This document shows, one piece after another, positions 12,037-22,507 of a DNA stretch of 64,000 nucleotides. The notes beneath the pieces were generated by a model that did not search any database, was not told the origin of the DNA, and saw only the letters and a program-made list of their open reading frames with translations. Origin of the DNA: Enoplolaimus lenunculus (Eukaryota > Nematoda > Enoplea > Enoplida > Thoracostomopsidae). Both the position numbers and the translations under genes were made by a program. The DNA is taken from NCBI GenBank assembly GCA_030248215.1, contig JASANG010000266.1:372001-436000 (forward strand), written 5' to 3'. Numbering within the stretch: position 1 is the first letter of the stretch; each line of letters opens with the position of its first letter.

Positions 12037-15000
12037 CTGAAATTAAATATGACAAAATGGTACCAATTTTTACTGAATCGTAACAGGAAAACTGGTTTTC
12101 GATTGCGAAAAACTAATTTGACCAATGACGTGCGATATTATTAAGGGATGCGTTTTACAACACGTTCTAAGCGCAATTAATTAATTAATTAATTAATTAA
12201 TTAATTAATTAATTAATTTGTTTTTGCGTTTGAATGCTAAATGGCGCATTAACATATGCAAAATATAAACGTTTGCGTTTCAAATTTAAAACATCCCTGT
12301 ATTTTTGCAGACAAAAGTAATATATGCGAAACGTTTCATCTACGCTGCTTCAAGATAGTAATATCGTAAGAATTTAGTTTTCTTTAACAGACCGCTGCTA
12401 AATGCAGTGCGCAATGTTCTCTCTACTAATTTTTAAACTTTTGTCCTAAACTTCAAAATCACAATGCAAAAATCTATATTATTAAAGCTAGAACACCCAG
12501 TGTATACCTATACGGAAATTTGGGCGTCGTTAGAGCAAATTTTCTGTGCTTAAAATTTTCATGTACTTCAGGCAAACAGTGGACCACAAACGAATTAGCT
12601 GCGATGGAAAACACAGTGATTGCTACATACTGTTTTATGATGTTAATGCTTTAAGTATATTACGACTCCTTCCTTTGATTAATAGAATTTTATTATCGCA
12701 AATCGCATTTAGACAAAGCCGTAGTTTACGTACCTGAAACCAAATTTTAATTTGTGACTCTTTCAATCCCAAATCACGTGCAAGATCTTGCCGTCGTTTT
12801 TCGGTCAAATAGCGATTTTCAGCAAATTCGTCTTTGAGTCGCTGGAGTTGCTCAGGAGAAAACGCGGTTCGTGGTCGCTTTTCTTCGTTTGACGTTTCTG
12901 TTGCTGCTCTTGGACTATCCGGTGTTGGCTTGTCGTTGTCGACCTCGCAAAGCGATGTTGCTCCAGTTGCGGCTGCTGGCGATGATTTTTTTGACTTTGA
13001 ACGTCTACTTCTTGGACCTGAAATAAGAATGGTTTAAAATACCGTAACCGTCCAAAATATTTATAAGGCTAAATACATAATGCGATATGTATCCGAAGGC
13101 ACTCTGATAAACACAGAGAAGCAGTCTAAAGACGCATACATCGATCACTGTAACAACTGGATTAGTACGCAAATTATAGATAGCTGAATCATATTTAGTA
13201 ACTTTGGGGTCAGGCAAAGAGCATAACGGCGACAAAAACACGAATCGTTCCTGTAGTGCAAAAAATTATCTGACATGACTGTTTTACTAAAGGATTGAAA
13301 GAATTCATGTTGAAATAATTGTTAAATAAAACCTGGTCGTCGGCTTAATTGAAAACGCAACCGCGAATAATTCTCTAAACGATAACTGAACTATCAAAGT
13401 TTGTCAGTAGAAATTACAGCCTTGTAATTTTGAAATCTTTTTATAAAAATTAGGACGATTTTAGTTAACATACATTCGCTATAGGAAGAGGTTTATGAAA
13501 ACTTTTCTAAATATGATTCGGCTTAATAATATATTCAGCTTTAAGAGAGAAATTTGAATGTTTGCAAAAATTTGGTATAGGTATATATAAACAGTTGCCA
13601 TGATATATCCGGTGCTTACGTCCCTACGTACTCGCGCCCTCTTGTATCAGCTGGGGTCCATTGAGAGGTTTTTGTTCTGACTGAATCAGTATCAGCCACA
13701 AAAATAGTTTTTTTCAGCCTCGATAGCTTACGGTAGAAACTTTACATCATTTAGTTTTTGCTAATTTGCGTGTGAATTACAAGATATTCAAACTGCTACG
13801 CGTAAATTGATTTTAACTCGTAAAAAAAGTACACTAGATAGTATACAACTACAAACTGTTAAAGAAATTTCGCGAGTGTTTTATCAAACATTACGTACCT
13901 AATCAGCACGTTTATCACTTCGCCGGAAGCACAAAATTGACCAAAAATACAATTTTTTTACGATAAAAATTGTTCGATCATTGTTAATCAAAATAGACGT
14001 TACTTTAAAATGTTATTATCGGCTCATCGAAAAACTATGTAAAAAAACTTTTACGCTATTATCAAGTGCAAAGCGATATAGCTACACTTGATAATGGTGT
14101 AAAAGTTGATTTTCATAGTTTTTGATGCAATAACAGCAACTATATTCCTGGGTAACGTCTATTTTAATAAACAATGGTTTTAATGCCTATGCGGAACCAT
14201 ACATAGGTAGGTATATATAGTCAAAAACCAGCAAATTTGCAGCTGCAACAGATCATGTGAATAATTGAATTCATTACTGCTCCTCATATTCACACCGCAA
14301 CCCAAACACAACTTTCGGCCAATACTCGATTACACTTTAGGTCCAAAGATCACCCGCCCCGTTTTTGGTAATTATGTAAAAATTTGGTCTGTTCGGAAAA
14401 GCGATTCCTTGCAGTTTGCACATTTTAGCAGTCAGTAAAAGTTCAAATGTCATGCATTACATGTGTCGTATTCAGCAGGGCACATTAACAAATGTCGATT
14501 GGTTAAAAATCTAGCGCCTTTATTGGTGAAATTACCAAATTCGCCAATCGCAATCAAGCGGTGGACAACAAAAATCCATTTAAATAATAGGAAGGCTCTT
14601 TAATCTCAGTGTGTAACTTCATGAGGGACACAGCGAGTCCTTAATGATTTTGACCGTCTAACATTAAGGTTAAAGCCTTTGTTGGATTTGTTAGCAGGTT
14701 GATTGCTGGAAATGTGTAAATATCTTTTAATTTTATCGTTGCGTTATTAATTTCATTCCATTAACGTGCGAACAATATCGGTTGCAAAGGCATTTAATTG
14801 CAAAATTAACACAAAAACAGCTCAAATATTGAGCGCTCGTTTAAAAAATAGCAAAATAAAATACGTACATCGAGTTTTATATACCTAAACTCTTAGATAA
14901 CGTTATATTTGCCGTAAAAACAACAGCAATCACGTTAAAATTCACAGCAGTTAAATTAGGGTGTATACGTAAGGAGGGATATCTGTGAATATATCCTTTA

Positions 15001-18000
15001 CAGAAATTTCTGGTGTCGGAAAAAAACGGTTTTAACGGGTCTAAAAATTTTGGGATAAAATTATAACCTGCTGAGGAAAAATCCTCGCTACGTCCATGGT
15101 AGTAGAACACACGATGAAATCGAGTACATGATAATACAAGTACAAGATAATTATCTTGTAGTCAACTACACAACTTGGCTATAAAGAAGAATTTACCGTA
15201 ACGAGTTTGAAGTCGTATATAAGTAACAAATTACACAACGCAGGAAACTGCAGTAATCCAAATATAGACTGTTGCGTAGTCAATATTTATATTACGGTTC
15301 GGTGCCCAACGTTTGAAACTACGCCCTTTCATAAGACCTGAGGAGTTTGAAAATATCAGGAATAATGTACGTACTCTAAACCAGGTAAGCAGGTTATTTA
15401 AAAACTTGGTTTGAACTTATGTTTGCTGTATAGGTGGAATGTAAGCGAAACGTTGATTGAAAGCGTTACTTATTCCGGATCAGTTTAATTCCGCCTACAA
15501 CGGCCAATGTAAAGAACATGGGCGGAACAGTATTAGGTATAAGCATATTTTTAAACCTAAGTTTAAGCCTAAGCCTAAGCGTAAGAATGAGGACATTCCT
15601 AAGCCTAAGCCCAAGCCACGCAAACAAATTAGTCTAAAGCGTAAGATTACTCTTTGCTAGCCCGGCAGGAAACCGTTCCGCCCATGATCTTTATGTGGGC
15701 CCAAGAACTAAGGAGAAAAAGTTATTAATGATTTAGGGAACAACCTTTACTTGATTATTTAGTATTTCTGTCTAACTACTGTACAGATTGTTTTGTTTCA
15801 TACGACTTTTATCTCATATTGTTCTATGCATATAGCATATATAAGCTGTTCAACCAATAAAAATTGAATTGAAAATAAATATCCGAAGTGTATAACAATT
15901 GAACAAAAAACAACTTATGGTTATGTGCTCAAAAACGCCGGCTTTCTGTCCGATGTTACATTTAGGCGCACTCTGTTTCTCGTTGAATTTCAATAAAATA
16001 CGCTTGCGATTTAGACTGTTTTTGTTACCCGTAGGATTTAGAACATGCTTAACATGTCACATTACGCCTCACTTTGGCCAACTGTCTTAACAGGGCAATG
16101 GCGGATCCACGGGGGGCCACCCCGGCCGTGCCCCCCCAACAGCATCTCGACAAAAATTATATAGTGTCTATTGCTGTTCTACGCTGTTTATTTCTCTGTT
16201 TTATACACAGTAGTATAAGCACGCTTTAATGTTTCTTGGCCCTGGAGTCATTTATGCACTACACTGAGGGATAATAGACATTTATGGGCTCTAAACAAGG
16301 GTTTAAGGACTCTACCCGTTTACGGATTCTTATTAGAAATACGGACTCCTATTAATTGGGACTCAAAATGGGGACCCCCTCTTATTTGGGTCACTACAGT
16401 ATGGCTCAAAAATAAGTTTATTACCTGTGAAATTTTGGCCCCCCATTTTGAGATCCTGGATCCGCCACTGAACAGGGGCTAGCTTGGTTTTGCAAGCTGT
16501 CATATATATAGAATTTTTACATTCATGTCATTATTGCCTGCTTTGGTGTAGTAAAATTCAAATATTTTGGCGACCTTCTGCCAATTGTTTAAGGTACCAT
16601 TACGTCTCAGCGCAAACCAAAGCTGATTCAAACAGCGAATTTTTGCCGATTTTGAAACGTTAAAACAGGAAACAACTGTGTGTATTTAATCAATTAATCA
16701 ATGTGTGTAAATGAAGCGATTTTGCGTTCCGACAAATTGGCCCCGACTTTGTATATCGTGTTTCAATGCCGTTTGCTGTATATTTTGCTGCTTCCTACGT
16801 ACCACAGACTGCAGTCAGCCAAACATAATAAAGGGTAACAAGGAAGATTTCACACGGGCCATGAATTTACTTGTTTCGCTTAAAACCTCTCAGCCACTAT
16901 TTGGTTTCAAACGAGAAATCTGTTCAACTCAACAGTCATTTTTAAGGAAAACTGAACTTTTTCAGCAAGACTGAAATCTTGACCCATCTTCCCATGGATG
17001 TAGCCAGGAAATAATTTCAGGACGGCGTAGTCGTATAACTTTAATATAAAAAGGTGTTGCTAGTGAACGTTTAAAAGCACGAAATTAACTACTAAGAAGG
17101 TGATTCTAAAATAATTCAAATGTGTCTAGTTTTATCATCCCTTACCTTAGATTTCAGGAACGACAGCGTATACCCTCACTATTTTCCATTCTATTGGCCC
17201 CCTGCTCACCCAATTCATCGTATAACGTCAAAACTTTAAACCATCATAATAAAAGACGTTTGTGTCTGAGAAAACGAGTTAATTTAATTGCCTCCAATTT
17301 TCAATATACGCACACGTTTTATTGTAGTCAAATAGGAACCTAAAGAACTGCCGCTGCGGCCGAAAGGTTAGCAGAATTTCTGAACGAAACACATTTGATG
17401 GTCATTTTGAATAGTAGCAATTGTCATATACAGTGCTGAACATTAAGAAATACAAAAATTTACCACACGGAAACCTTGACATAAATTTATACTAGAAAAC
17501 TTAACGGGTAAAATCGGATATTGTACGAGATCTTGGTTCGTTAGCGTAAGGTATAATATTTTGCACCGCATTTACTTAATACCTTAAGCAGGCTCATTAT
17601 AAATCCGGCCAATTGTATAGAACAGGGCCGGAACCTTTTCTTGCGGGTCTGTAATAGAGTCAGCTTAAGCTTCAGCCGACCTTTTTTGCTAAGACTTAGG
17701 CTTAGGCTTAGGAATAGGCTGATCTTTACGTTCAGGCTTAGATTTAGGCTTAGGAATATGCTTATACTACTGTTCCGGCGCTGTTCTATACATGGGCCAT
17801 AAATCCTAGTGGTATAGCTACTTTAGGTAATATCGAGTTACACTTTTATTCAAAGTATTTTGCAGCGTTTTGTTCTGGAACATTTTTAGCCAAAGTAAAA
17901 CTAGAAAACTTTTTACATTATAATTTTTCAACACAAATATACGTACCTGAATCCCAAAACTAATACAATAATAACTTAAATTTCTAAGTTCAACGGTTGA

Positions 18001-19923
18001 AATTCGTAATTTTATAAAGCCCAAGCCAGGAATGCTATCAATTCCGTTAAATTGTAAAGGCCAACTTTTATAACATAAACATATTATATACCTCGCTGAA
18101 AAATATTTAACAACGCTTGAAGATATTTTGCCCCGGTTGAAATTTTACCATTTTGGACTGTGATTACGGAGGAATTTAGGAAAAAATGATAACTTTGCCA
18201 ATGTTACTTGGCAGGAGAACCATTTTTTACAGAACTATAATAGTAAGCGTTAAAGTTGAGACTATTTTATTTAGACTAACGTTAGGGTTATCCTAACGCC
18301 GAGGCTTAGGCTTAGGAAGGCTTAGGAATACTCACATTAATATTGGCCGATACTGTTGTAGTTACAAATTGAGGCAAAAAACGTAATATTTAAAGCACGC
18401 TACGCCCGTTGAACAGCAAATATACATAAACTTAATATAATCAAGAAATATATGTTGCTAAAACCGTAAATCTAAGACTTGAAAAAATTGATTTTAAAAA
18501 AATATATAAACATACGTAGAAAAACCGATAACGTATTGATAATGTGTAAAATTGAGGGTCAGCAATCGGGAGTTAAAACACTATTAACTTTCGAACGAGT
18601 GACCATTTAACGTTTGATATTTGCCAGTTTTTCATAATTGGTTTACCCGGTGACCGTGCGGCTGAATGTATTCAGATCCGTAGCTAAAGGCATATCGATT
18701 GCAAATGCTTCACACAGTTAATATTATGCGGTGCAAAAGGTATTATACATAATAGTCAAATCGAATATATTATCAACCGAACCAGACGAGTTGGTTTCAA
18801 AAACAAAACCCACGTATTAAAATTTACTTTCTATGTTAATTTTGCGAATAGAAACAAATCGCTTTTGACGATTGGAGCAATAAATGTTTTGCCACTTGTT
18901 TCATGATTTCACTATCAGACTAATTTCAAACCATTTGATAATAGTGTTAAATAACAAACGAGATAATGCCGATATATAAAGAAACACAAAACAGGAGCCA
19001 TTGTCCCGGAGCCAGCTCTTTATATGCCGGAGAGCTAAAAAAATATGAGCCAGCTCATCATTCAGGTTGAGGGGATAAAAATTGATTAGGAGTAGCGGTG
19101 GTACTTTAAAAGATACAACGATGTTGGACTGTTATGTTGAAACAACTTTTTCAAGTTGAACCAAAATTTTTCTAAAGAGGCTGAACCCCTTTCGCCTGCC
19201 TTTAGCTACAGTCCAAATACGCAATTAGTTCAGTGTTTCAAAAATGTGTTCAGTGTGCAACTTACCAGAAGATGGCCGATCCGAATACCGAGTACAGTAA
19301 ACCCACGCAGGCCAAAGGACTGGCATTTGTGGCGGTGCAGCTGCCGGATCTGTCTTCGTTTTGTTTACGGCTCCCAACGAGTTTAGTGTTTGCTTGTCGC
19401 AGCCGTCGTTGTTGCTTTTCGCGGTCAAATCCATACCAATTTCCTTACTGATCGGCTCCATAGAATCCTGAAAATTACTGGTGCTCGTCTGGAAGCTTCC
19501 GCTTGTTTCTCGACAATTGTTTGTGTTAAAATTGCCGGTACGAGGAGCCCTTTGAATTGGAGATGTTTTGTATCTGGAATGTTGTCTACAACTGTTCGTT
19601 GCAACGACGTCACTGTTGTTGCTATTGTTTGACATTGGAGATATGAGTGAATTAGTTGGCGATAGTGATGATGTTGTTGTGGCCATGTCTGACGCTCGTC
19701 CGCTGCTGCCAGACGGCGACCCGAAGTCTGGTTTCAAAATGTTGTCGATCGAAAATGATAATGAGCATGGCCGAGCAACACCGCTTGAGTCCCACGATAG
19801 AGCTGCCGCTGTTTTGTCGTCCAGGAGTTGAGGTATATTGATTTTGTTGCGTTGCTGTTGGGTGTATTCTCCTTGTTGTTGCTGTTGTTGTTCTTGCTGT
19901 TGTTGTTGTTGTTGTTGTTGTTT

Positions 19924-19970
<47 letters not shown>

Positions 19971-20156
19971 GCTGCTGCTGCTGCTGCTGTACAGTAATGA
20001 AATTACGCATCATAGTGGCGAACAGTTGCTGAATAGCACCGTTGGCCAGGCTTGGCTGATAGGCGATGCTTCCGGGTGAGTGGTTGTGGTTAAATTGATT
20101 TCTGTCTTCGTATTGTTGCAGTTGTTGTTCATCCTCGTGAAATCCGTCATCATCGA

Positions 20157-20202
<46 letters not shown>

Positions 20203-20658
20203 CTTGTTGTTGTTGTTGTTGTTATTGTTATTGTTATTATTATTGGGGTTGTGGCTGTTGTTGTCGTTGTTGGTGTTTCTCAAACAGCCGGTATCTGTAA
20301 TACTCCCCTGCGGGGATTTATTGCCGAATGCACCGCGTTCATCAACCGACATTGATTCAGTTGCATTCAACATTCCTTCGGACGTTTTGAACGAAATTAA
20401 CTGTTGCGCAAGTTGCAGTTGCGTGTGTCGAAGTGATTCTGTTGGCGAAACTTCGGTCGCGTCTGTTGTTGAGCATTGTTGCATGGAATCATGCGAAATA
20501 TCGGCATTTGTTGTTTCGAGCGATGGCAACTCTTCGGATAACGGTGAACGATTGCCGTAAGACGGTCGTTTTGCTTTAGGCTCAGCTTCGCAGTCGCTAA
20601 TCGTCTTGTTCGCGTTTGGCGAAATGTCGATTTCGTGTGGCGATACGCTTAGATCCAT
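11866..20658 (-). CDS. en: Engrailed homeodomain transcription factor, 3 exons, whole gene
   Basis: Coding exons on the minus strand are 19266-20658, 12734-13017 and 11866-12036 (1,848 nt, 615 aa plus stop). The start ATG is at 20658 ([13 protein letters not shown]). Domains in order: poly-Asn about residues 139-168; poly-Gln about 223-266; EH1 Groucho-binding motif FSIDNIL at 302-308; EH2/EH3 [17 protein letters not shown] ending at 465 (Exd/Pbx-binding region); homeodomain 510-569 with R5, I47, Q50, N51 and R53 all present; EH5 with [15 protein letters not shown] just after. Engrailed proteins are nuclear DNA-binding repressors in segmentation and neural patterning, with Q50 favouring TAATTA-type sites. 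Splice sites are G|GTAAG and TTTCAG|GT for intron 1, and CAG|GTACGT and TTTCAG|AAC for intron 2; phases agree. The identity is very secure. The exact start, and whether a 5' UTR intron exists, are less so. Confidence 0.96.
12037..12733 (-). other. engrailed intron 2
   Basis: This 697-bp intron splits the homeobox between Gln50 and Asn51. It contains an (AATT)n microsatellite at about 12174-12220. I see no other gene in it. Confidence 0.9.
12174..12220. repeat. (AATT)n microsatellite in engrailed intron 2
   Basis: About eleven tandem AATT units lie within the intron. Confidence 0.95.
12734..13017 (-). CDS. en: engrailed exon 2 (basic linker and homeodomain residues 1-50)
   Basis: The 284-nt exon completes Gly465, then reads [12 protein letters not shown], a Ser/Thr/Pro-rich linker, and the homeodomain from EKRPRTAF to KIWFQ. 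The acceptor is CTTATTTCAG|GTCC and the donor CAG|GTACGT. Helices 1, 2 and most of helix 3 match engrailed ([22 protein letters not shown]). The exon ends in phase 0 after Gln50. Confidence 0.97.
13980..14175. repeat. Long inverted repeat (fold-back element) in engrailed intron 1
   Basis: Two arms of about 90 bp face each other around a loop of about 16 bp (CAAAGCGATATAGCTA). Matching segments include AATAGACGTTAC against GTAACGTCTATT, AAAAACTATG against CATAGTTTTT, and TTATCAAGTG against CACTTGATAA. The arms are imperfect. It could be a fold-back transposon or MITE. Transcribed in the intron it would form a long hairpin. Confidence 0.8.
15502..15702. mobile_element. M-family MITE (hAT-type), TTAGGC-rich core
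   Basis: It begins GGCCAATGTAAAGAACATGG and ends with the inverse (ATCTTTATGTGGGCC). The core has repeated CCTAAG units (complement CTTAGG, within a TTAGGC repeat) and the family's internal motif TTAGTCTAAAG. Confidence 0.8.
16096..16470. mobile_element. S-family MITE, interrupted by a T-family fragment
   Basis: The ends are CAATGGCGGATCC and GGATCCGCCACTG. The direct repeat AACAGGG flanks it. The internal sequence matches the element at 40721-40893 in reverse orientation. A T-family segment is inserted between about 16212 and 16399. Confidence 0.8.
16212..16399. mobile_element. T-family (TA-flanked) element fragment nested in an S element
   Basis: It matches the right part of 9919-10362: the segments around ACGCTTTAATG, GGAGTCATTTATGC and ACTCAAAATGGGGA, ending GGGTCACTACAG followed by TA. 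The left end is missing. Confidence 0.75.
17607..17798. mobile_element. M-family MITE with perfect 8-bp target duplication
   Basis: It is flanked by ATAAATCC at 17599-17606 and 17799-17806. Ends are GGCCAATTGTATAGAACAGG and CTGTTCTATACATGGGCC. The core has TTAGGC-containing repeats such as GCTTAGGCTTAGGAATA. An 8-bp duplication is typical of the hAT superfamily. It is the best-preserved member for boundary definition. Confidence 0.9.
18300..18355. repeat. M-family fragment (TTAGGC-rich)
   Basis: A short stretch of GGCTTAGGCTTAGG and GGCTTAGGAATA followed by TATTGGCC matches the right half of M elements. Confidence 0.5.
19266..20658 (-). CDS. en: engrailed exon 1 (N-terminus, poly-N, poly-Q, EH1, EH2/3)
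   Basis: The exon encodes residues 1-464 plus the first base of Gly465. The reading frame stays open upstream to 20736 but only through a TTG, so ATG 20658 is preferred. A possible splice acceptor (ACTTTCACAG) ends at 20666, seven bases before the ATG, so a non-coding exon may lie upstream. The donor G|GTAAGT follows 19266. Low-complexity DNA: CAA/CAG repeats at about 19860-19992 are read as Gln, and AAC repeats at about 20155-20244 are read as Asn. Confidence 0.95.
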
Positions 20659-20666
20659 GAACGGTC

Positions 20667-21037
20667 TGTGAAAGTTGTATTGAAATTTAAGTACAATATT
20701 AATCTTCAAATAAAATTTTTCGCAGTCTTCCAACAACGTAAATATTCTTAGTTGATTCAGGTGTTAACGTTAGCTCCAATATTAACGATGACGTTTACGT
20801 GTTATTTGAACAATGTGGCTAATTTGCAAAGCTATACATTGGAGATCAAACTAACGGTTGAGATCAAAGTTGACTAATGTTATTTGTATTGATGTTCAAA
20901 ATAAAAATTTACATATACGCAGATTATTAACAATTCTACACTTAATGCCGCGTTACTTCAATTGAATATAGGTACACTAAAAACGATACAACATACGTTA
21001 AACCAAGAAAAAAGTGCATAAAGTATACAGTTAGCCC
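20667..21037. other. Region upstream of the engrailed start, nothing recognised
   Basis: This is either engrailed promoter or intron sequence, depending on whether the acceptor at 20666 is used. No TATA box or initiator is convincing. Confidence 0.5.
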
Positions 21038-21186
21038 GGCCAATGTTACTTTAAGGAGCGTAATAGCAGACTAAGCGTATTTCTAAGCCTAAGCCTAAGC
21101 CTAAGCAAAACAATGTAATCTAGAATCTAAAAATACTCTTTTATTTACCCATCAAAAATCTGGACACCCCTTAAAGTAACATGGGC
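21038..21186. mobile_element. M-related MITE, TTACTTTAAGG subfamily
   Basis: Ends are GGCCAATGTTACTTTAAGG and CCTTAAAGTAACATGGGC. The core has CCTAAGCCTAAGC and AATGTAATCTAGAAT. A second member is at 35630-35799. Confidence 0.85.
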
Positions 21187-21880
21187 TGTCAGCACAAAAT
21201 ATTTTGAATTTCAGCCCTTCACGAAAATTTTGCTGCGAATGGGAATATACATCAATGCACTTGTAACAGCTAACTGAACAGATTATATTTGTTCATAAAT
21301 ACTAAACCATAAATTAATACTTCGACCTGTTCCTACGCTAAATATGGTTAGAAGTACACCGATTATAACATTATATATAATATAACAATTTGGACACATT
21401 TTCTATCAAATTCTGCACCTATAAAACAATGCGCTAATTTCAATTAACGAAACGTTCAATATGATTGGAATTCAGGTTCAAATTCTCACGCAGTCAGAAA
21501 ATATTTTAATTAAAACAATCGGTATGTCAAAGTTAATAACGTTTTCAAGTTTTATTTAACATTTTTCATGGCTCACGACCGTATAACAGTAGGTACAGTT
21601 CAACTTGCTCAACTACATTTCGACAATATGAGATAAAAATCAATCCACGAGGGAATACATATACATATTTGTAGTTAATTGTACCACGAAAACACACGGC
21701 GATTTCATTGCATTAATTTCAACTTCATTAACTGGTTGAACATAAAAAAACTTAATTATACTCATATATATGAAACATTTATTGAGCATTTAAATACCAA
21801 ATTTCAAACGATGTTTCAAAGTTTATGGCTGCTTTAAACAATACAGCTACAGTAAAACGTGTAACCTTTATTAAAATTTC

Positions 21881-22507
21881 GGCCCATGTTAAGATCAGGG
21901 GCAGAACGTTTTTCTGTACAACTAGATAAGTGTGAGCCTTAAGCTTTAGACTAACATTTTTGCTTGGCTTAGGATTAGGCTTAGGCTTAGGAACAGGAAT
22001 AGGCGCATCCTTACGCTTAGGCTTAGGCTTAGGAATATGCTTATACTGTAGTGACCCGAATAAGAGGGGGGACTGATATTTATTTGGCCTCTCCAGAGGG
22101 TACCCCCCTTGTTATTCGGTTACAGACAGTTATTTATTTTTAACCCACATATCCGGTACTGCATTTATCCGTTGAATTAAACGTTTAATTGTCTTGTGTC
22201 AATAGCTTGAGCGATAATACAAGGTAATAATTATGAATGTGCTTTCAAAATTTAGGTATACGGTTTAAAGTTTCGAAGTCAAATTCTTTGGTCCTGGAGT
22301 CATTTATGCGCTAGAATTAGGGATAATTGACATTTATGTACTCTAACTAAGGTTTAGGGACTGTATTGGCTTACGGACTCTTATTAGCGGGATACGGACT
22401 CCAATTGATTCGGACTCAAAATGAGAACCCCCCTCTTATACCCTTCGCCCTCTTATTCGGGTCGATACAGTATACTCACTGTTCCGGCCGTGTTCTGTAC
22501 ATGGGCC
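21881..22507. mobile_element. M-family MITE split by a T-family element
   Basis: Outer ends are GGCCCATGTTAAGATCAGG and TGTTCTGTACATGGGCC. TTAGGC-rich core segments lie at about 21967-22045. A complete T element sits at 22046-22470 in the position where 17607-17798 reads GCTTATACTACTG without a break. Confidence 0.9.
22046..22470. mobile_element. T-family MITE nested in an M element
   Basis: Ends are CTGTAGTGACCCG and, inverted, CTGTATCGACCCG, flanked by TATA on each side. It aligns end to end with 9919-10362. Confidence 0.9.

Larger units (their letters stand above)
13018..19265 (-). other. engrailed intron 1 (6.2 kb), filled with small transposons
   Basis: The intron lies between the EH3 codons and the homeobox exon. 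It contains a long hairpin (13980-14175), M-family elements (15502-15702, 17607-17798 and a fragment at 18300-18355), and an S element carrying a nested T fragment (16096-16470). I found no coding exon here. Short open frames such as 16711-16974 and 17122-17343 resemble nothing I know. Confidence 0.85.

Noticed and set aside
19828-20560. Long plus-strand open frames rich in Leu, Val and Cys
   Set aside because: They are antisense readings of the engrailed CAA/AAC repeats. The minus strand has conserved EH motifs.
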